This document shows positions 21,791 through 30,787 of a stretch of DNA of 33,794 bases, one piece after another; positions within the stretch are counted from its first letter, which is position 1; each line of letters opens with the position of its first letter. The position numbers and the translations under genes were made by a program. This stretch comes from Candidatus Methanoperedentaceae archaeon (lineage in GTDB: Archaea > Halobacteriota > Methanosarcinia > Methanosarcinales > Methanoperedenaceae). The notes beneath the pieces were generated by a model. The model searched no databases, was not told the DNA's origin, and saw only the letters and a program-made list of their open reading frames with translations. Location of the stretch: contig JACUTP010000001.1 in assembly GCA_014859785.1 (NCBI GenBank), positions 1-33,794 of the forward strand, given 5' to 3'.

Positions 21791-24241
21791 ATGCTCCACG
21801 TCATCATCCACCCCCATAAATCAAATCTCATCATCCTTCCCATAAAAGACAATGCAAAAGAGCCAGTTTTTTACGGAATCCTTACATTGAAGGAAACACC
21901 ACTGGGTGCACGTCCAGCAAGGTTTCGTATCAGGCGGGGGGATAAGGAGGAACTGCGGGCACCCAATGAACTGATAGAACTCCTTCGGCTTGCCGATAAG
22001 ATTCTTTTTGCTGAAGGAAATGAGAAATCAGAAGAAGGGTTCAAGCAAATTCTTGAGGCTTACCAGCTTGATTACGGTTACACAAACCCGTGCCGCATCT
22101 GCCTTGTTGAGGGGAAATTCACACCAATTGATAAGAATTCCATCAGTTACCACAATGAAAAAATATGCATTGTGTGTGCAAAAAGCGAACTGGAAAAAGA
22201 GGCAAGATTCCATAAGCTCGGAGCCATGGGACTTGACCGGCTTTACAGGATATTGCTCAAAACAAAAGACCTTGACAGGGTTATCGGGATGCTGACCCCT
22301 GAAAACATTGATGCCGGGCTTACAAGGTTTGATACTCTAAATGCAAGCAAAGTTGATAAGAAAATCATGGTAAAAGACCTGCCTGTTCATGATAAGTTAA
22401 AAGACATACTTCTTGGCGGGCTTGAGGAACTGCTGCCTGTCCAGGCGCTTTCTGTGGAAGCCGGACTGATTGACGGTAAAAACCAGTTAATCGTCTCGGC
22501 AACTGCAACCGGAAAGACGCTTATCGGGGAACTTGCAGGCATTAATAACATATTAAACGGCAGGGGGAAAATGCTGTTCCTCGTCCCGCTTGTCGCACTT
22601 GCAAACCAGAAGTATGAGCAGTTCACGAAACGGTATTCATCCATCGCAGCAACGTCTTTGAGGGTCGGCACAAGCAGGGTGGGATATAAAACAAAAGGAA
22701 TCATGACCGCTCTTTCCTCAGGGATTATAGTTGGAACATACGAGGGAATTGATTTTATCATAAGGTCCGGGAAGGGAGGGCAGCTCGGCAATATCGGGAC
22801 CGTGGTGATTGATGAGGTGCACATGCTGGAAGACGATGAACGGGGGCACAGGCTTGACGGGCTTATTGCGCGCCTTAAATCCACATCACCAGACGCACAG
22901 TTCATATACCTGTCAGCAACTGTCGGGAAACCCGAATGGCTTGCTGAAAAGCTTGGCGCGGGACTGATAGTTTTCGAGGAGCGCCCTGTTCCGATAGACA
23001 GGCATCTTGTTTTCACCCCTGAATTCACAAAACGGCGCCTGATTGAGAAACTGGCGCGAAAAGAATATGAAACAACCAGTAAAAAGGGGTTCAGAGGGCA
23101 GACCATAGTTTTTACCAACTCGCGCCGCAACTGCCATACGATTGCTGAGGGGCTGGGAATCAGGGCAATGCCGTACCATGCAGGACTGTCGTATAACGAG
23201 CGCAAGAATGTCGAAACGCGCTTTGGCAACGGTGAGCTTCCTGTTGTGGTCACGACAGCAGCACTTGCAGCAGGTGTGGATTTTCCTGCCTCGCAGGTGA
23301 TATTCGAATCCCTGGCTATGGGGATTGAGTGGCTGACCGTGAGGGAATTCCAGCAGATGCTCGGGCGGGCGGGACGTCCTGATTACCATGACAGGGGAAT
23401 CGTGTACCTGCTGGCTGAGCCTGATAAGAGGTTCGGGAAAGGTGAGTCAGAGGACGAGATTGCATTTCGGCTTTTGAGGGGTGAGTTTGAGCATTTCGGG
23501 GTGGATTATGATGAAGATAAACAACTTGAGGAGACACTGTCCAATATCGTTGTTGCAAGGACGCTTCCTGATATTCGGAAATTAAACAAACTGCTTCTTG
23601 GTGCTGGTGATATTGGTTACCTGCTGGATAAACTTGTGGAGAACGGGTTTATTGAAAAAACAGGCACAGGATACACGCCTTCGGAACTCGGATGGATTGC
23701 AGCATCGCATTTTTTGAGTGTTGGGCAGATGTTCCTTATTAAGAAAGCGGTGCTTAAAAACCGCCCGCCGCTTGATATCGTGACAGAACTTGAAACGCTG
23801 GATTCTGTGTATTTCAGCCATGCGGCACGGCTCGGCGAGGCGCTTGGTACTGACATTCCGACACGGGTTTTCGGGGCAGGGCTTGATATTGTGTTCTCGG
23901 CTGAAGGGTTGTCAAGGCTGCCCGGGAACCTGCAAAAGATTGCGCTCGGGTTTGCTACTGAGTTTCTTGCATGTAACTGCAAGGATGCGCCGTATTGCGG
24001 GTGCCCTGAGAGGAAGTTCTCGGAAAGGGTGGTAGGGATGTGCGCTGAGGGTCTGTCTGTTGAGGGAATTGCAGGTGAGCTTACGAAAAGTTACGGGGTG
24101 TATGCGTATGGCGGGGATTTGCTGAATTACCTTGACGGGGCAGCAAGGGCTCTTGAGGCTGTGGAGTTGATTGCTGGTGTTTTCGGGAAGGAAGAGTTGC
24201 GGGAGAGGGCGCGGGAGTTGAGAAGGAGGATGGAGGGGTGA
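21791..24241 (+). CDS. Archaeal DEAD/DEAH-box helicase (COG1202 type)
   Basis: 816 residues from the ATG at 21791. An upstream in-frame ATG at 21710 is rejected because it lies in a 30-bp repeat found elsewhere and adds a non-helicase-like stretch. The N-terminal ~220 residues are specific to this archaeal family and include a zinc-binding pair PCRIC (C101, C104) and ICIVC (C126, C129). The helicase core has Walker A SATATGKT (K242), DEVH (341-344), LSATVG, and QQMLGRAGRPDYHDRG. Near the C-terminus is a further cysteine cluster (CNCKDAPYCGCPE), then helices. Related proteins are thought to act in DNA repair or RNA processing, but the substrate is not established. Confidence 0.88.
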   Translation: MLHVIIHPHKSNLIILPIKDNAKEPVFYGILTLKETPLGARPARFRIRRGDKEELRAPNELIELLRLADKILFAEGNEKSEEGFKQILEAYQLDYGYTNPCRICLVEGKFTPIDKNSISYHNEKICIVCAKSELEKEARFHKLGAMGLDRLYRILLKTKDLDRVIGMLTPENIDAGLTRFDTLNASKVDKKIMVKDLPVHDKLKDILLGGLEELLPVQALSVEAGLIDGKNQLIVSATATGKTLIGELAGINNILNGRGKMLFLVPLVALANQKYEQFTKRYSSIAATSLRVGTSRVGYKTKGIMTALSSGIIVGTYEGIDFIIRSGKGGQLGNIGTVVIDEVHMLEDDERGHRLDGLIARLKSTSPDAQFIYLSATVGKPEWLAEKLGAGLIVFEERPVPIDRHLVFTPEFTKRRLIEKLARKEYETTSKKGFRGQTIVFTNSRRNCHTIAEGLGIRAMPYHAGLSYNERKNVETRFGNGELPVVVTTAALAAGVDFPASQVIFESLAMGIEWLTVREFQQMLGRAGRPDYHDRGIVYLLAEPDKRFGKGESEDEIAFRLLRGEFEHFGVDYDEDKQLEETLSNIVVARTLPDIRKLNKLLLGAGDIGYLLDKLVENGFIEKTGTGYTPSELGWIAASHFLSVGQMFLIKKAVLKNRPPLDIVTELETLDSVYFSHAARLGEALGTDIPTRVFGAGLDIVFSAEGLSRLPGNLQKIALGFATEFLACNCKDAPYCGCPERKFSERVVGMCAEGLSVEGIAGELTKSYGVYAYGGDLLNYLDGAARALEAVELIAGVFGKEELRERARELRRRMEG

Positions 24242-24332
24242 GTTAAATAAGAAACAATGGTGACAGAACTACACGCACCCTTTTTGATACATGACCAGAA
24301 CTCCAGGAGTCTTTACTTTTTCCGGGAAATTC

Positions 24333-24342
24333 TCTTATACCT
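24333..24342 (+). promoter_or_regulatory. TATA-box promoter of the persulfide dioxygenase-like gene
   Basis: TCTTATACCT, about 30-40 bases before the ATG at 24373; its position argues against translation starting at the more upstream ATG at 24343. Confidence 0.4.
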
Positions 24343-24372
24343 TTGCAGTATAATATAATGCTGTGGGAATGT

Positions 24373-25515
24373 ATGTTTTTCAAGCAATTTCGAAACGAAG
24401 GCTGTCTGTCTTACATCATAGCTGATGAGATTACGAAAGAATGTGCAGTTATAGACCCTGCAAAAGAAACAGGACAGTACCTGGAGGCACTGGAAAATTA
24501 CGGTTCTATCAAGTATATTATCGATACGCATTCCCATGCCGACCATGTTACAGGTGCAGGAGAACTCTCTATAAGTACAGGCGGAAAAGTGGTGATGAGC
24601 AGACATGTGGATAAACAGCGCGCTGCCAGTGAGGGAAAAGGTGATGAAATCGGTATCGGCGATATACTCAGGGAAAATTCATCTGTTGCTGTGGCAAAAA
24701 AAGTTAGTGAGGGGGATGAACTTGAAATCGGGAACATTTCTTTAGAAGTTATCGAGACTGCCGGACATACCCTTGACTCGATGTGCCTTTTAATGGAATA
24801 CAGGGTATTTTCCGGTGACACACTTATGATAGGGCTCTGCGGGCGTACTGATTTGCCGGGAGGCAGCACTGAAATGATGTATAACAGTATCTTTGAGAAG
24901 CTCCACACCCTTGAAGACGACCTTCTGGTTTATCCTGCACACGATTATAAAGGCAACATCAACAGTTCTGTCGGTTATGAGAAAATGAATAACCCGTTCT
25001 TTAAGCAAAGGAAACCCGGGGAATTTGTCGAATTCGTAAAAAAGGCATTTCCACCACCCAAAGGTTCTGGTATGCAGTGTGGTGTCATGGATACAAAGGC
25101 TGCCATTCAGGAACCTGGTGCTACAGGACCCTTAATGAAAGATATGTGTGTGGCTATGGAGAAGTTTTTCAGGGACTTGCCCCGTGACTGGAAAAACTGG
25201 AATGTGATGGATGTCAGGGAACTTAAGAAAAAACTGGATGCAGGAGAGAATGTCTTTGTGCTTGATGTCCGAACGCCAGGTGAATATAAGGAGTATCATA
25301 TCAAGGGTGCCAGGAATATTCCCGTAAAAGAAATACCCGGGCGGATAAACGAGCTTCCGAAAGACAGGGACGCAGACATTGTAACTCAATGCGATAGCGG
25401 TTTTCGGAGCGCACATGCAGCGATATTCCTTAAAGCCTACGGATACACAAATGTAAAGAACCTTGAGCATGGTATTCGCAAATGGCTCGAAGAAGGGTAT
25501 GATGTGGAGAGGTAA
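24373..25515 (+). CDS. Metallo-beta-lactamase/rhodanese fusion, persulfide dioxygenase-like
   Basis: 380 residues from the ATG at 24373, where the protein opens FFKQFRNEGCLSYIIAD as in ETHE1-type proteins; the longer frame from 24343 has no support from the promoter position. The N-terminal domain has the metal site THSHADH (H53, H55, D57, H58), then TAGHTLDS, FSGDTL and YPAHDY. The C-terminal rhodanese domain has VLDVRTPGEY and the catalytic cysteine in TQCDSGFRSAH (C340). Such fusions oxidise persulfides and pass sulfane sulfur to acceptors, as in CstB-like proteins. In an anaerobe the oxygen-dependent reaction is unlikely, so a sulfur-transfer or hydrolase role is possible. Confidence 0.85.
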   Translation: MFFKQFRNEGCLSYIIADEITKECAVIDPAKETGQYLEALENYGSIKYIIDTHSHADHVTGAGELSISTGGKVVMSRHVDKQRAASEGKGDEIGIGDILRENSSVAVAKKVSEGDELEIGNISLEVIETAGHTLDSMCLLMEYRVFSGDTLMIGLCGRTDLPGGSTEMMYNSIFEKLHTLEDDLLVYPAHDYKGNINSSVGYEKMNNPFFKQRKPGEFVEFVKKAFPPPKGSGMQCGVMDTKAAIQEPGATGPLMKDMCVAMEKFFRDLPRDWKNWNVMDVRELKKKLDAGENVFVLDVRTPGEYKEYHIKGARNIPVKEIPGRINELPKDRDADIVTQCDSGFRSAHAAIFLKAYGYTNVKNLEHGIRKWLEEGYDVER

Positions 25516-25544
25516 TAGCTGTAATTAACAGTTTTCTATGAAAA

Positions 25545-26441
25545 CTACCACCCGCGCTTTTGCAGCAGCTCATTTTCACCCAGCGTGCTGATTGAAATAC
25601 CTTTCATTGGCTCACCCAGACCCTTTGAAATCTCGGCAAGCTTTGCAGCATCTTCGTAATTATTCACAGCTTCAACAATTGCAGATGCCATCTTTTCAGG
25701 ATTGTCGGACTTGAAAATACCCGAACCCACAAACACACCGTCAACACCCATTCGCATCATGAGTGCAGCGTCTGCCGGGGTTGCAATACCGCCTGCTGCA
25801 AAATTCACAACCGGAAGCCTCTGGAGTTTCGCCGTTTCCCTGACAAGCTCAATTGGTGCTTCAATCTGGCGCGCAAATGCTACCAGTTCATCTGAATCCT
25901 TGCCCTTAAGTTCCCTTATTGCACCCATTATATGGCGCATGTGCCTGACAGCTTCTTTCACGTCACCTGTCCCGGCTTCTCCTTTTGTCCTTATCATGGC
26001 AGCACCCTCGTTAATTCGCCTGAGAGCCTCGCCAAGGTCGCGTGCTCCGCACACGAAAGGAATGGTAAATTTCGTCTTGTCGATATGGTACTTTTCATCA
26101 GCCGGCGTGAGTACTTCTGACTCGTCGACCATGTCAACCCCAAGTGCCTGGAGGATATCAGCCTCTACAAAATGACCTATTCTTGCTTTTGCCATTACGG
26201 GAATGGTCACAGAATCAATAATCGCCAAAATAACTGCCGGGTCTGCCATTCTTGCTACCCCGCCTGCTTTCCTGATATCCGCAGGAACCATATGTAATGC
26301 CATTACCGCAACAGCGCCGGCATTTTCAGCTATGTGAGCCTCTTCAGGTGTGGTAACGTCCATAATTACACCGCCTTTTTGCATCTTTGCAAAACCCCGC
26401 TTTAACAGTTCAGTGCCATGTCTTAAATTTTCAAGCTTCAT
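25545..26441 (-). CDS. pdxS: Pyridoxal 5'-phosphate synthase, PdxS subunit
   Basis: 298 residues, the standard length. PdxS condenses ribose 5-phosphate, glyceraldehyde 3-phosphate and ammonia to form vitamin B6 in its active form. The protein is highly conserved throughout: KRGFAKMQKGGVIMDVTTPE, PVMAKARIGHFVEADILQ (lysine for sugar binding), VDESEVLTPAD, PFVCGARDLGEALRRI, FAAGGIATPADAALMM and GVFVGSGIFKS. The ammonia-supplying partner pdxT is not in the window. GAAGGGAAGG before the ATG is a good ribosome site. Confidence 0.98.
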   Translation of the reverse strand: MKLENLRHGTELLKRGFAKMQKGGVIMDVTTPEEAHIAENAGAVAVMALHMVPADIRKAGGVARMADPAVILAIIDSVTIPVMAKARIGHFVEADILQALGVDMVDESEVLTPADEKYHIDKTKFTIPFVCGARDLGEALRRINEGAAMIRTKGEAGTGDVKEAVRHMRHIMGAIRELKGKDSDELVAFARQIEAPIELVRETAKLQRLPVVNFAAGGIATPADAALMMRMGVDGVFVGSGIFKSDNPEKMASAIVEAVNNYEDAAKLAEISKGLGEPMKGISISTLGENELLQKRGW

Positions 26442-26466
26442 AACCTTCCCTTCATGATAATAAAGG

Positions 26467-26478
26467 ATATTATACTTT
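26467..26478 (-). promoter_or_regulatory. TATA-box promoter of pdxS
   Basis: AAAGTATAATAT on the - strand, 26-37 bases before the ATG at 26441. A second AT-rich candidate (TTTATAAA) lies near 26530. Confidence 0.4.
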
Positions 26479-26915
26479 GTCTTTATGGGCTTTATCTTTA
26501 TCCGTAGGAAAGACGCATTCCTAAATGGTTTATAAATAATGGAAATATTGGGCGTATTTGAGTCAACCAGAATACATAAAGAAGAAATCCAATTAGGTTT
26601 TTGACTTAAGAATCTATCTGTTTTTTAGCCATAACCTGATTTAATAAAAAGCGCGTCAGATATCGAGACTTTTTAATTTCTTCTGGTTTCCATCAAAAAA
26701 CCAAAAAATACAGTGCACTAAACGCTAAAATTCCAACGTTTCCTCATCCATCTCCAACTAATGGCACAAACATTATATCTATTACTGTTATATTAGTATT
26801 TTTATGTAATACAATGACGCAAAAAAATGAGGTTGCCAGTAAAAAATAAAAAGTCTCACTTTTTAAATATTAATGTAAATCAAAACAATATCCTGCAACG
26901 GGACTATGCCAAACT
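26479..26915. other. AT-rich stretch without a recognised gene
   Basis: No convincing coding region on either strand. The DNA is AT-rich with frequent stops. It directly precedes the group II intron-like 3' end and could be the eroded body of that element, but no reverse-transcriptase motif could be found. Confidence 0.4.
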
Positions 26916-26987
26916 AAAGCCATATACTGGAAATCCGCACCTGCGGTTTGATGAGGAGGTAGTGGCGAGAGTCACTTCTTTAGTCCT
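26916..26987 (+). mobile_element. Degenerate group II intron 3' end (domains V and VI)
   Basis: AAGCCATATACTGGAAAT and then CCGCACCTGCGGTTTG follow the domain V pattern: a 5-base closing stem AAGCC/GGTTT with the AGC triad, a GAAA-like apical loop and a CGCAC side. Directly after come GATGAGGAGGTAGTGG and CGAGAGTCACTTCTTTAGTC, matching the layout of domain VI (GAGGxxGTG hairpin, then a short tail before the 3' splice site). The apical stem of domain V is imperfect and no maturase frame is upstream, so this is a decayed remnant rather than an active intron. The call rests on motif memory and folding by eye. Confidence 0.5.
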
Positions 26988-27067
26988 GGATGGCAGGAGG
27001 CTAGTGCACCTGTTAAGGCTGGTTAATAAACTCGCATGGGTTCAAGTGCGCTTTATCCTGTTAAATA

Positions 27068-27892
27068 TCACGCCCCGAATATCCCCTCAAGATACTTCCT
27101 CTCAGCTTCCAGCTCTTTAGTTTTATCCTGTTTTGAAAGCTGTCTTCCGTACACCTTGTCATCAATCTCAATGGTAAGGTCGCCGTCATACCCGGTATCC
27201 CTGAGAGCCATGAGTATCCCCCTCATATTATCTTTCATGTGAAGGGGATAGTGCGGCTTGCCGTCATGGGGCGCACCGGCATGGACATTGGTTATCCTTG
27301 CGCCAAGCTGTTCCACAAAAGATATGGCGTTTTCTGGTGATTCAATAAAAGCATGCACAACGTCAAACGTGAAATAAATGGACTGGAACTTATCAAGGAC
27401 TGCTGTCATTTCATCTGGCGAGGAACACATGCTTGAAACAGAGGGCATGCTGTTCTCAAGAGCAAGCCTGATATCCAGGGCATCTGCCCGCTTTGTGGAT
27501 ATTCCAAGGTATCTCTCGAATTTCTGCCAGTCCTCCTCAAGAGGGGGACGGTTCACTGTTCGTCTCCCGGGATGGATTGTAACTGCCCGTGCCCCGATTT
27601 TCCCTGCCAGTTCAAGAGCCCACAGGGTTTCCTTTATTGTGACTTCACAGACATTTTCATTAATCGATGATGGGTTTAAATCCATGACAGGTGCATGCAG
27701 GGTGCAACCATCTGGCATCATGGACAGGGTTTCTTCAAGCATCAGTGTGTTTGCCGTGTCATTCCTGTTCATCCAGAAACCGGGAGTTTCTGCCCAGAAC
27801 TCAACACTCCTGATACCAGCGTCCAGCAATATCCCCATAATTTCAGGAAGCGTGTACTCCCAGAGAAAAAGGGATGCGCAAGATATTCTCAT
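27068..27892 (-). CDS. Sugar phosphate isomerase/epimerase-like TIM barrel
   Basis: 274 residues of the xylose-isomerase-like / AP endonuclease 2 fold. Visible markers are SVEFWAETPGFW, CTLHAPVMDLNP, ARAVTIHPGRRT, LALENS, FTFDVVHAF and ITNVHAGAPHDGKPHYPL, then LTIEIDD, giving His, Glu and Asp ligands for a divalent metal. The substrate is unknown. An AAGGAG 7 bases before the ATG is a good ribosome site. It begins 50 bases after the ArcS gene on the same strand, so the two are probably co-transcribed, though no functional link to tRNA modification is evident. Confidence 0.8.
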   Translation of the reverse strand: MRISCASLFLWEYTLPEIMGILLDAGIRSVEFWAETPGFWMNRNDTANTLMLEETLSMMPDGCTLHAPVMDLNPSSINENVCEVTIKETLWALELAGKIGARAVTIHPGRRTVNRPPLEEDWQKFERYLGISTKRADALDIRLALENSMPSVSSMCSSPDEMTAVLDKFQSIYFTFDVVHAFIESPENAISFVEQLGARITNVHAGAPHDGKPHYPLHMKDNMRGILMALRDTGYDGDLTIEIDDKVYGRQLSKQDKTKELEAERKYLEGIFGA

Positions 27893-27942
27893 ATTGACTC
27901 CTTAATTATACAGTAATAATATTGGAATCATCCTTATTAATA

Positions 27943-29769
27943 TCACCCAATCTTCTTTGAGTGGCGAAGCTCAACTGCAACTCCTCTTGCAGATTCTTTC
28001 ATCTCCCAGCCCGACATGGCAGCCCTTCCGACCCCGAAAATCTTATCACCCTTAACAATTACCTCATCGTTGGGACGAATCTGCGGGTCTGCTTCAATCA
28101 CTCCGGGTGCAAGAATGGTGCTCCGGGGTATGAAATCGCCAATTGTCACGCTGTAACCCTGCCAGTCACGAAGCATCATCCCTCCCTCAATTGTAAGTGC
28201 AAGCGTGCCGTACTGCGGGATAAGCGTTGCAAGCTGTTTTTTCTCCGAGAATAACTGGTATTTCGGATAGGGCGCCCTGACAATTCCGTCACCAGGCACG
28301 AGCATGCGCCCTGCGCCTTTCCCGAACTGGTAATCAGCAGCTACGCGCATGATGTCAAGTTTTGTCTCATCACCTGAGCGCTTTTTACCGTTGTCAAGCC
28401 CAAAAACCGCATCCTTAAGGTTGTTCAGGGACGTGCGCGCCAAAACGCCGTCATCTACTGTATAAACAAAACCAATGCCCGTTTCTTCTTCAACTGATTC
28501 ACAGATTTCCCTGTATGCACCTTCAACATGCGCGATAATGTTCGTGTATTTATTCTTCTGTAGATACGACTTCAGGCATCCCCCGACCCATGCCCGCTCC
28601 TCTGCATCCCAGTCTCCTGTTACCGGCGTGTCATAATGTGCGGCTGGGTACATGAGTTCAAGCTCGCGCGGGACAATTCCCATCGGGGACGTAATAATTA
28701 CCTCGTGGACGAATTTGCGGTATTTCCCGAGTGCATTTATGAATTTCTGGTGGGAAAGGGAAACGGAATAAGGTTTTTTTGCAGAGCACGGAAGCAGCAC
28801 AAGGGTGTCAAGGTCAGGCGGGGTGTACCGTTCCAGTACCCTTTCTGCAAACCGTTTTATTTCAACCCGGTTCATAGATTCTGATGTGTTGGCATACAAT
28901 GTGGCTGACCTGAAAACCGGCGTCCTTTTCTCGATAAATGAATATTCGGAATCAAGGAGGCGAAGCACGGCAGTCAGCCAGGGACGCGTCCTGCACTGGC
29001 GCTCAACGTATTCGCGAAGGCTTCCAGCCCTTACCTGCTCCCTTACGGCACTAAGCTCGCTTGAAAGTGCAAACGAGTTGTGGCGCGAAAGCAGTTCAGC
29101 GCGCTGTTTTTTCGGGAGTTTTAATAGCTTTTCAGGGACAGCAGCAGAGCACACATCACAGGGGCAGGGGAATTCATGCATCCTGTCAAGATGGAACTCC
29201 CCTGAAGTTGTAAGGTAAATATCCTGGTAACCCTTGATTACAGGTAACGTATCATCCACAAGGTCAGCGCCTATATACACAATCATTGCCAGGTTTTCGG
29301 GTTTTGAAAGTGATGGCACGTACAATATTGAGCCTGATTTTGTGTTTTCCCTGATATTAATTATTGAATCCACAAACGCACGAGGGTTATTCTCAAGCTG
29401 TTTTGCAGCGCCGAGTACGTAAAGGTCTGATTCCGGAAGCTGCTGGTAAAGAGGATGCACGACTAAACCTGTGTGCGCCTCAAGTTCATCGGTATTCAGC
29501 AGGGTTTCATCAGAACTCACTGAATCCGCAAGTCCTTTTACTATTTCTTCCCTTGTATGCAAGGGCGCTGACTTGTGCGGAAGGATGATAATTTTTTCCT
29601 GCGTCTTTTCCGGAATTGCGGTTTTTCCCCACAGGCTCCCGGAATCAACAATAAACCCGTCCTTTTTCCACGGCTGGATTATGGCAGGCGTTGATAATCC
29701 GCCGTCCAGTGACAGCTTTCCAATCCGCGCTGCTGCATCGCGGTGTGTTACTTCGAAGATGTTAGTCAT
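27943..29769 (-). CDS. arcS: Archaeosine synthase ArcS (TGT-like with PUA domain)
   Basis: 608 residues. ArcS works on preQ0 at position 15 of archaeal tRNA in the last steps of archaeosine formation. The N-terminal part is related to tRNA-guanine transglycosylase and keeps the zinc site C202, C204, C207 and H230 (PCPCDVC...SRH). The ArcS signature PCSAKKPYSVSLSH starts near 327. The C-terminal ~75 residues (IGDFIPRSTILAPGV, NDEVIVKGDKIFGVGRA) form a PUA RNA-binding domain. The length and the PC-x3-KPY-x2-S-x2-H motif separate it from the base-exchange enzyme TgtA, which is not in the window. Confidence 0.93.
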   Translation of the reverse strand: MTNIFEVTHRDAAARIGKLSLDGGLSTPAIIQPWKKDGFIVDSGSLWGKTAIPEKTQEKIIILPHKSAPLHTREEIVKGLADSVSSDETLLNTDELEAHTGLVVHPLYQQLPESDLYVLGAAKQLENNPRAFVDSIINIRENTKSGSILYVPSLSKPENLAMIVYIGADLVDDTLPVIKGYQDIYLTTSGEFHLDRMHEFPCPCDVCSAAVPEKLLKLPKKQRAELLSRHNSFALSSELSAVREQVRAGSLREYVERQCRTRPWLTAVLRLLDSEYSFIEKRTPVFRSATLYANTSESMNRVEIKRFAERVLERYTPPDLDTLVLLPCSAKKPYSVSLSHQKFINALGKYRKFVHEVIITSPMGIVPRELELMYPAAHYDTPVTGDWDAEERAWVGGCLKSYLQKNKYTNIIAHVEGAYREICESVEEETGIGFVYTVDDGVLARTSLNNLKDAVFGLDNGKKRSGDETKLDIMRVAADYQFGKGAGRMLVPGDGIVRAPYPKYQLFSEKKQLATLIPQYGTLALTIEGGMMLRDWQGYSVTIGDFIPRSTILAPGVIEADPQIRPNDEVIVKGDKIFGVGRAAMSGWEMKESARGVAVELRHSKKIG

Positions 29770-29822
29770 AATATCTAATAATATTACATAGAAAATGGTA
29801 ATTCAAGTACTCTAAGTGAGAT

Positions 29823-29836
29823 GTTTATTTAAATGT
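29823..29836 (-). promoter_or_regulatory. TATA-like promoter of arcS
   Basis: ACATTTAAATAAAC on the - strand, about 55-65 bases before the ATG at 29769. Confidence 0.35.
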
Positions 29837-30033
29837 GCCTTCGCTTTGCAATAAGCAAAACAATTTTAAATGTTGGGATTAACTTGCTTAAACGGCAGGT
29901 GTAGATTTGTTAAAGTCAAGAATGAAAGCCAATGAGCTCAATTTATCGATTTTGGGTTATATTGATTCAGCCAGCAGATAATGATATAATTTTATACTTT
30001 GTATGAAAAATCGTATTTTCATATTTATCTATG
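29837..30033. other. Gene-free AT-rich stretch
   Basis: Nothing recognised on either strand between the arcS promoter and the 30-bp repeat. AT-rich segments near 29980-30030 could be a promoter for the small broken gene that follows. Confidence 0.4.
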
Positions 30034-30063
30034 AATCATTTGATTCATGGTCAGTTTCCTATT
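30034..30063 (+). repeat. 30-bp direct repeat with palindromic core, copy 2
   Basis: Identical over 30 bases to 21697-21726. Here the palindrome extends to TGAATCATTTGATTCA, with 7-base arms and a 2-base centre. Confidence 0.85.
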
Positions 30064-30287
30064 CGTAAAGTTAAAAAAACAATGGAAGAAAATAAAGAAA
30101 ATCAGCATCGTGCGATATTATTCAGACCCTAAATTAGGAACTATTTATGATTTAAGGTGGGAAACATGGGATAAAAGAGAAATTTTGCAATTGTTTAAGG
30201 GCATTATTGAAGGAACTTTCAGAAACAGATTTTATCTTTTCCGATATGCCTGACAAAGTGGTTGAGTTAAAACCTGTTGGAACATAA
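30047..30287 (+). pseudogene. Small unknown gene with a frameshift
   Basis: The open frame gives 68 residues: the repeat-derived MVSFLFVK, then ISIVRYYSDPKLGTIYDLRW and REILQLFKGI. After about 30218 the next frame looks more protein-like: LLKELSETDFIFSDMPDKVV, then ELKPVGT and a stop at 30287. The two pieces would join into one protein of about 80 residues through a single frameshift. The family is unknown and neither half has a recognised motif. Confidence 0.4.
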
Positions 30288-30342
30288 AAGGCTAATTATT
30301 TTCTACGACATCTATTTGTATGAATACTAAAGACTTAACTTA

Positions 30343-30348
30343 GGAGGT
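30343..30348 (+). promoter_or_regulatory. Ribosome-binding site fixing a TTG start
   Basis: GGAGGT ends 6 bases before the TTG at 30355. No ATG is suitably placed, so this site determines the start of the CBS-domain protein. Confidence 0.7.
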
Positions 30349-30354
30349 AAGGTT

Positions 30355-30762
30355 TTGAAAAAGAAAGTAAAGTTGCTCAAGGATATAATGACGAAAAGAA
30401 TAGTAATGATACCTGCCACGCTCTCGATCAGGGAAATTACGAAGATTATGGCCAGGGAAGAGGTATCTGGAGTTGCTGTGGAAAGCCCAGAGAGAGGGGT
30501 CATGGGAATCGTCTCGGAGTGTGATGTGCTTTGTCATTTTGGAAAACTGAACTGGGAGCTTTTAACAGCGGAGGAGATAATGACCCCGCATGTAGAGGCT
30601 ATCAGACCTGAGACAACTCTTGAGGAAGCTGCGGATGTGATGAATGAGAAACACATCCACAGGTTACTGGTGATGGGCAGGGATTTGAGTGAACCTCAGA
30701 TGCCGGCTGGCATAGTCAGCGCAAGCGACATTGTTAAGGAAATTGGCAAGGGGAGTTTTTAG
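30355..30762 (+). CDS. CBS-domain protein
   Basis: 135 residues from a TTG start fixed by a strong GGAGGT. It consists of two CBS motifs in tandem: IMTKRIVMIPATLSIREITK, with GVAVESPERGVMGIVSECDV, and IMTPHVEAIRPETTLEEAAD, with HRLLVMG and GIVSASDIVKEI. Such paired CBS (Bateman) modules bind adenosyl ligands and act as energy or redox sensors for other proteins. There is no attached enzymatic domain. It ends 25 bases before cysS on the same strand and may be co-transcribed with it. Confidence 0.88.
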   Translation: MKKKVKLLKDIMTKRIVMIPATLSIREITKIMAREEVSGVAVESPERGVMGIVSECDVLCHFGKLNWELLTAEEIMTPHVEAIRPETTLEEAADVMNEKHIHRLLVMGRDLSEPQMPAGIVSASDIVKEIGKGSF

Positions 30763-30787
30763 TTATTTTCTCAAGGTCTAAGAATAA

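Noticed and set aside
22387..23253. 288-residue antisense frame inside the second helicase
   Set aside because: Same shadow pattern; the sense strand encodes intact helicase motifs.
27025..27060. tRNA-like GGGTTCAAG stretch after the group II intron remnant
   Set aside because: The flanking bases do not form a T-stem and no acceptor, D or anticodon arm can be found around it.
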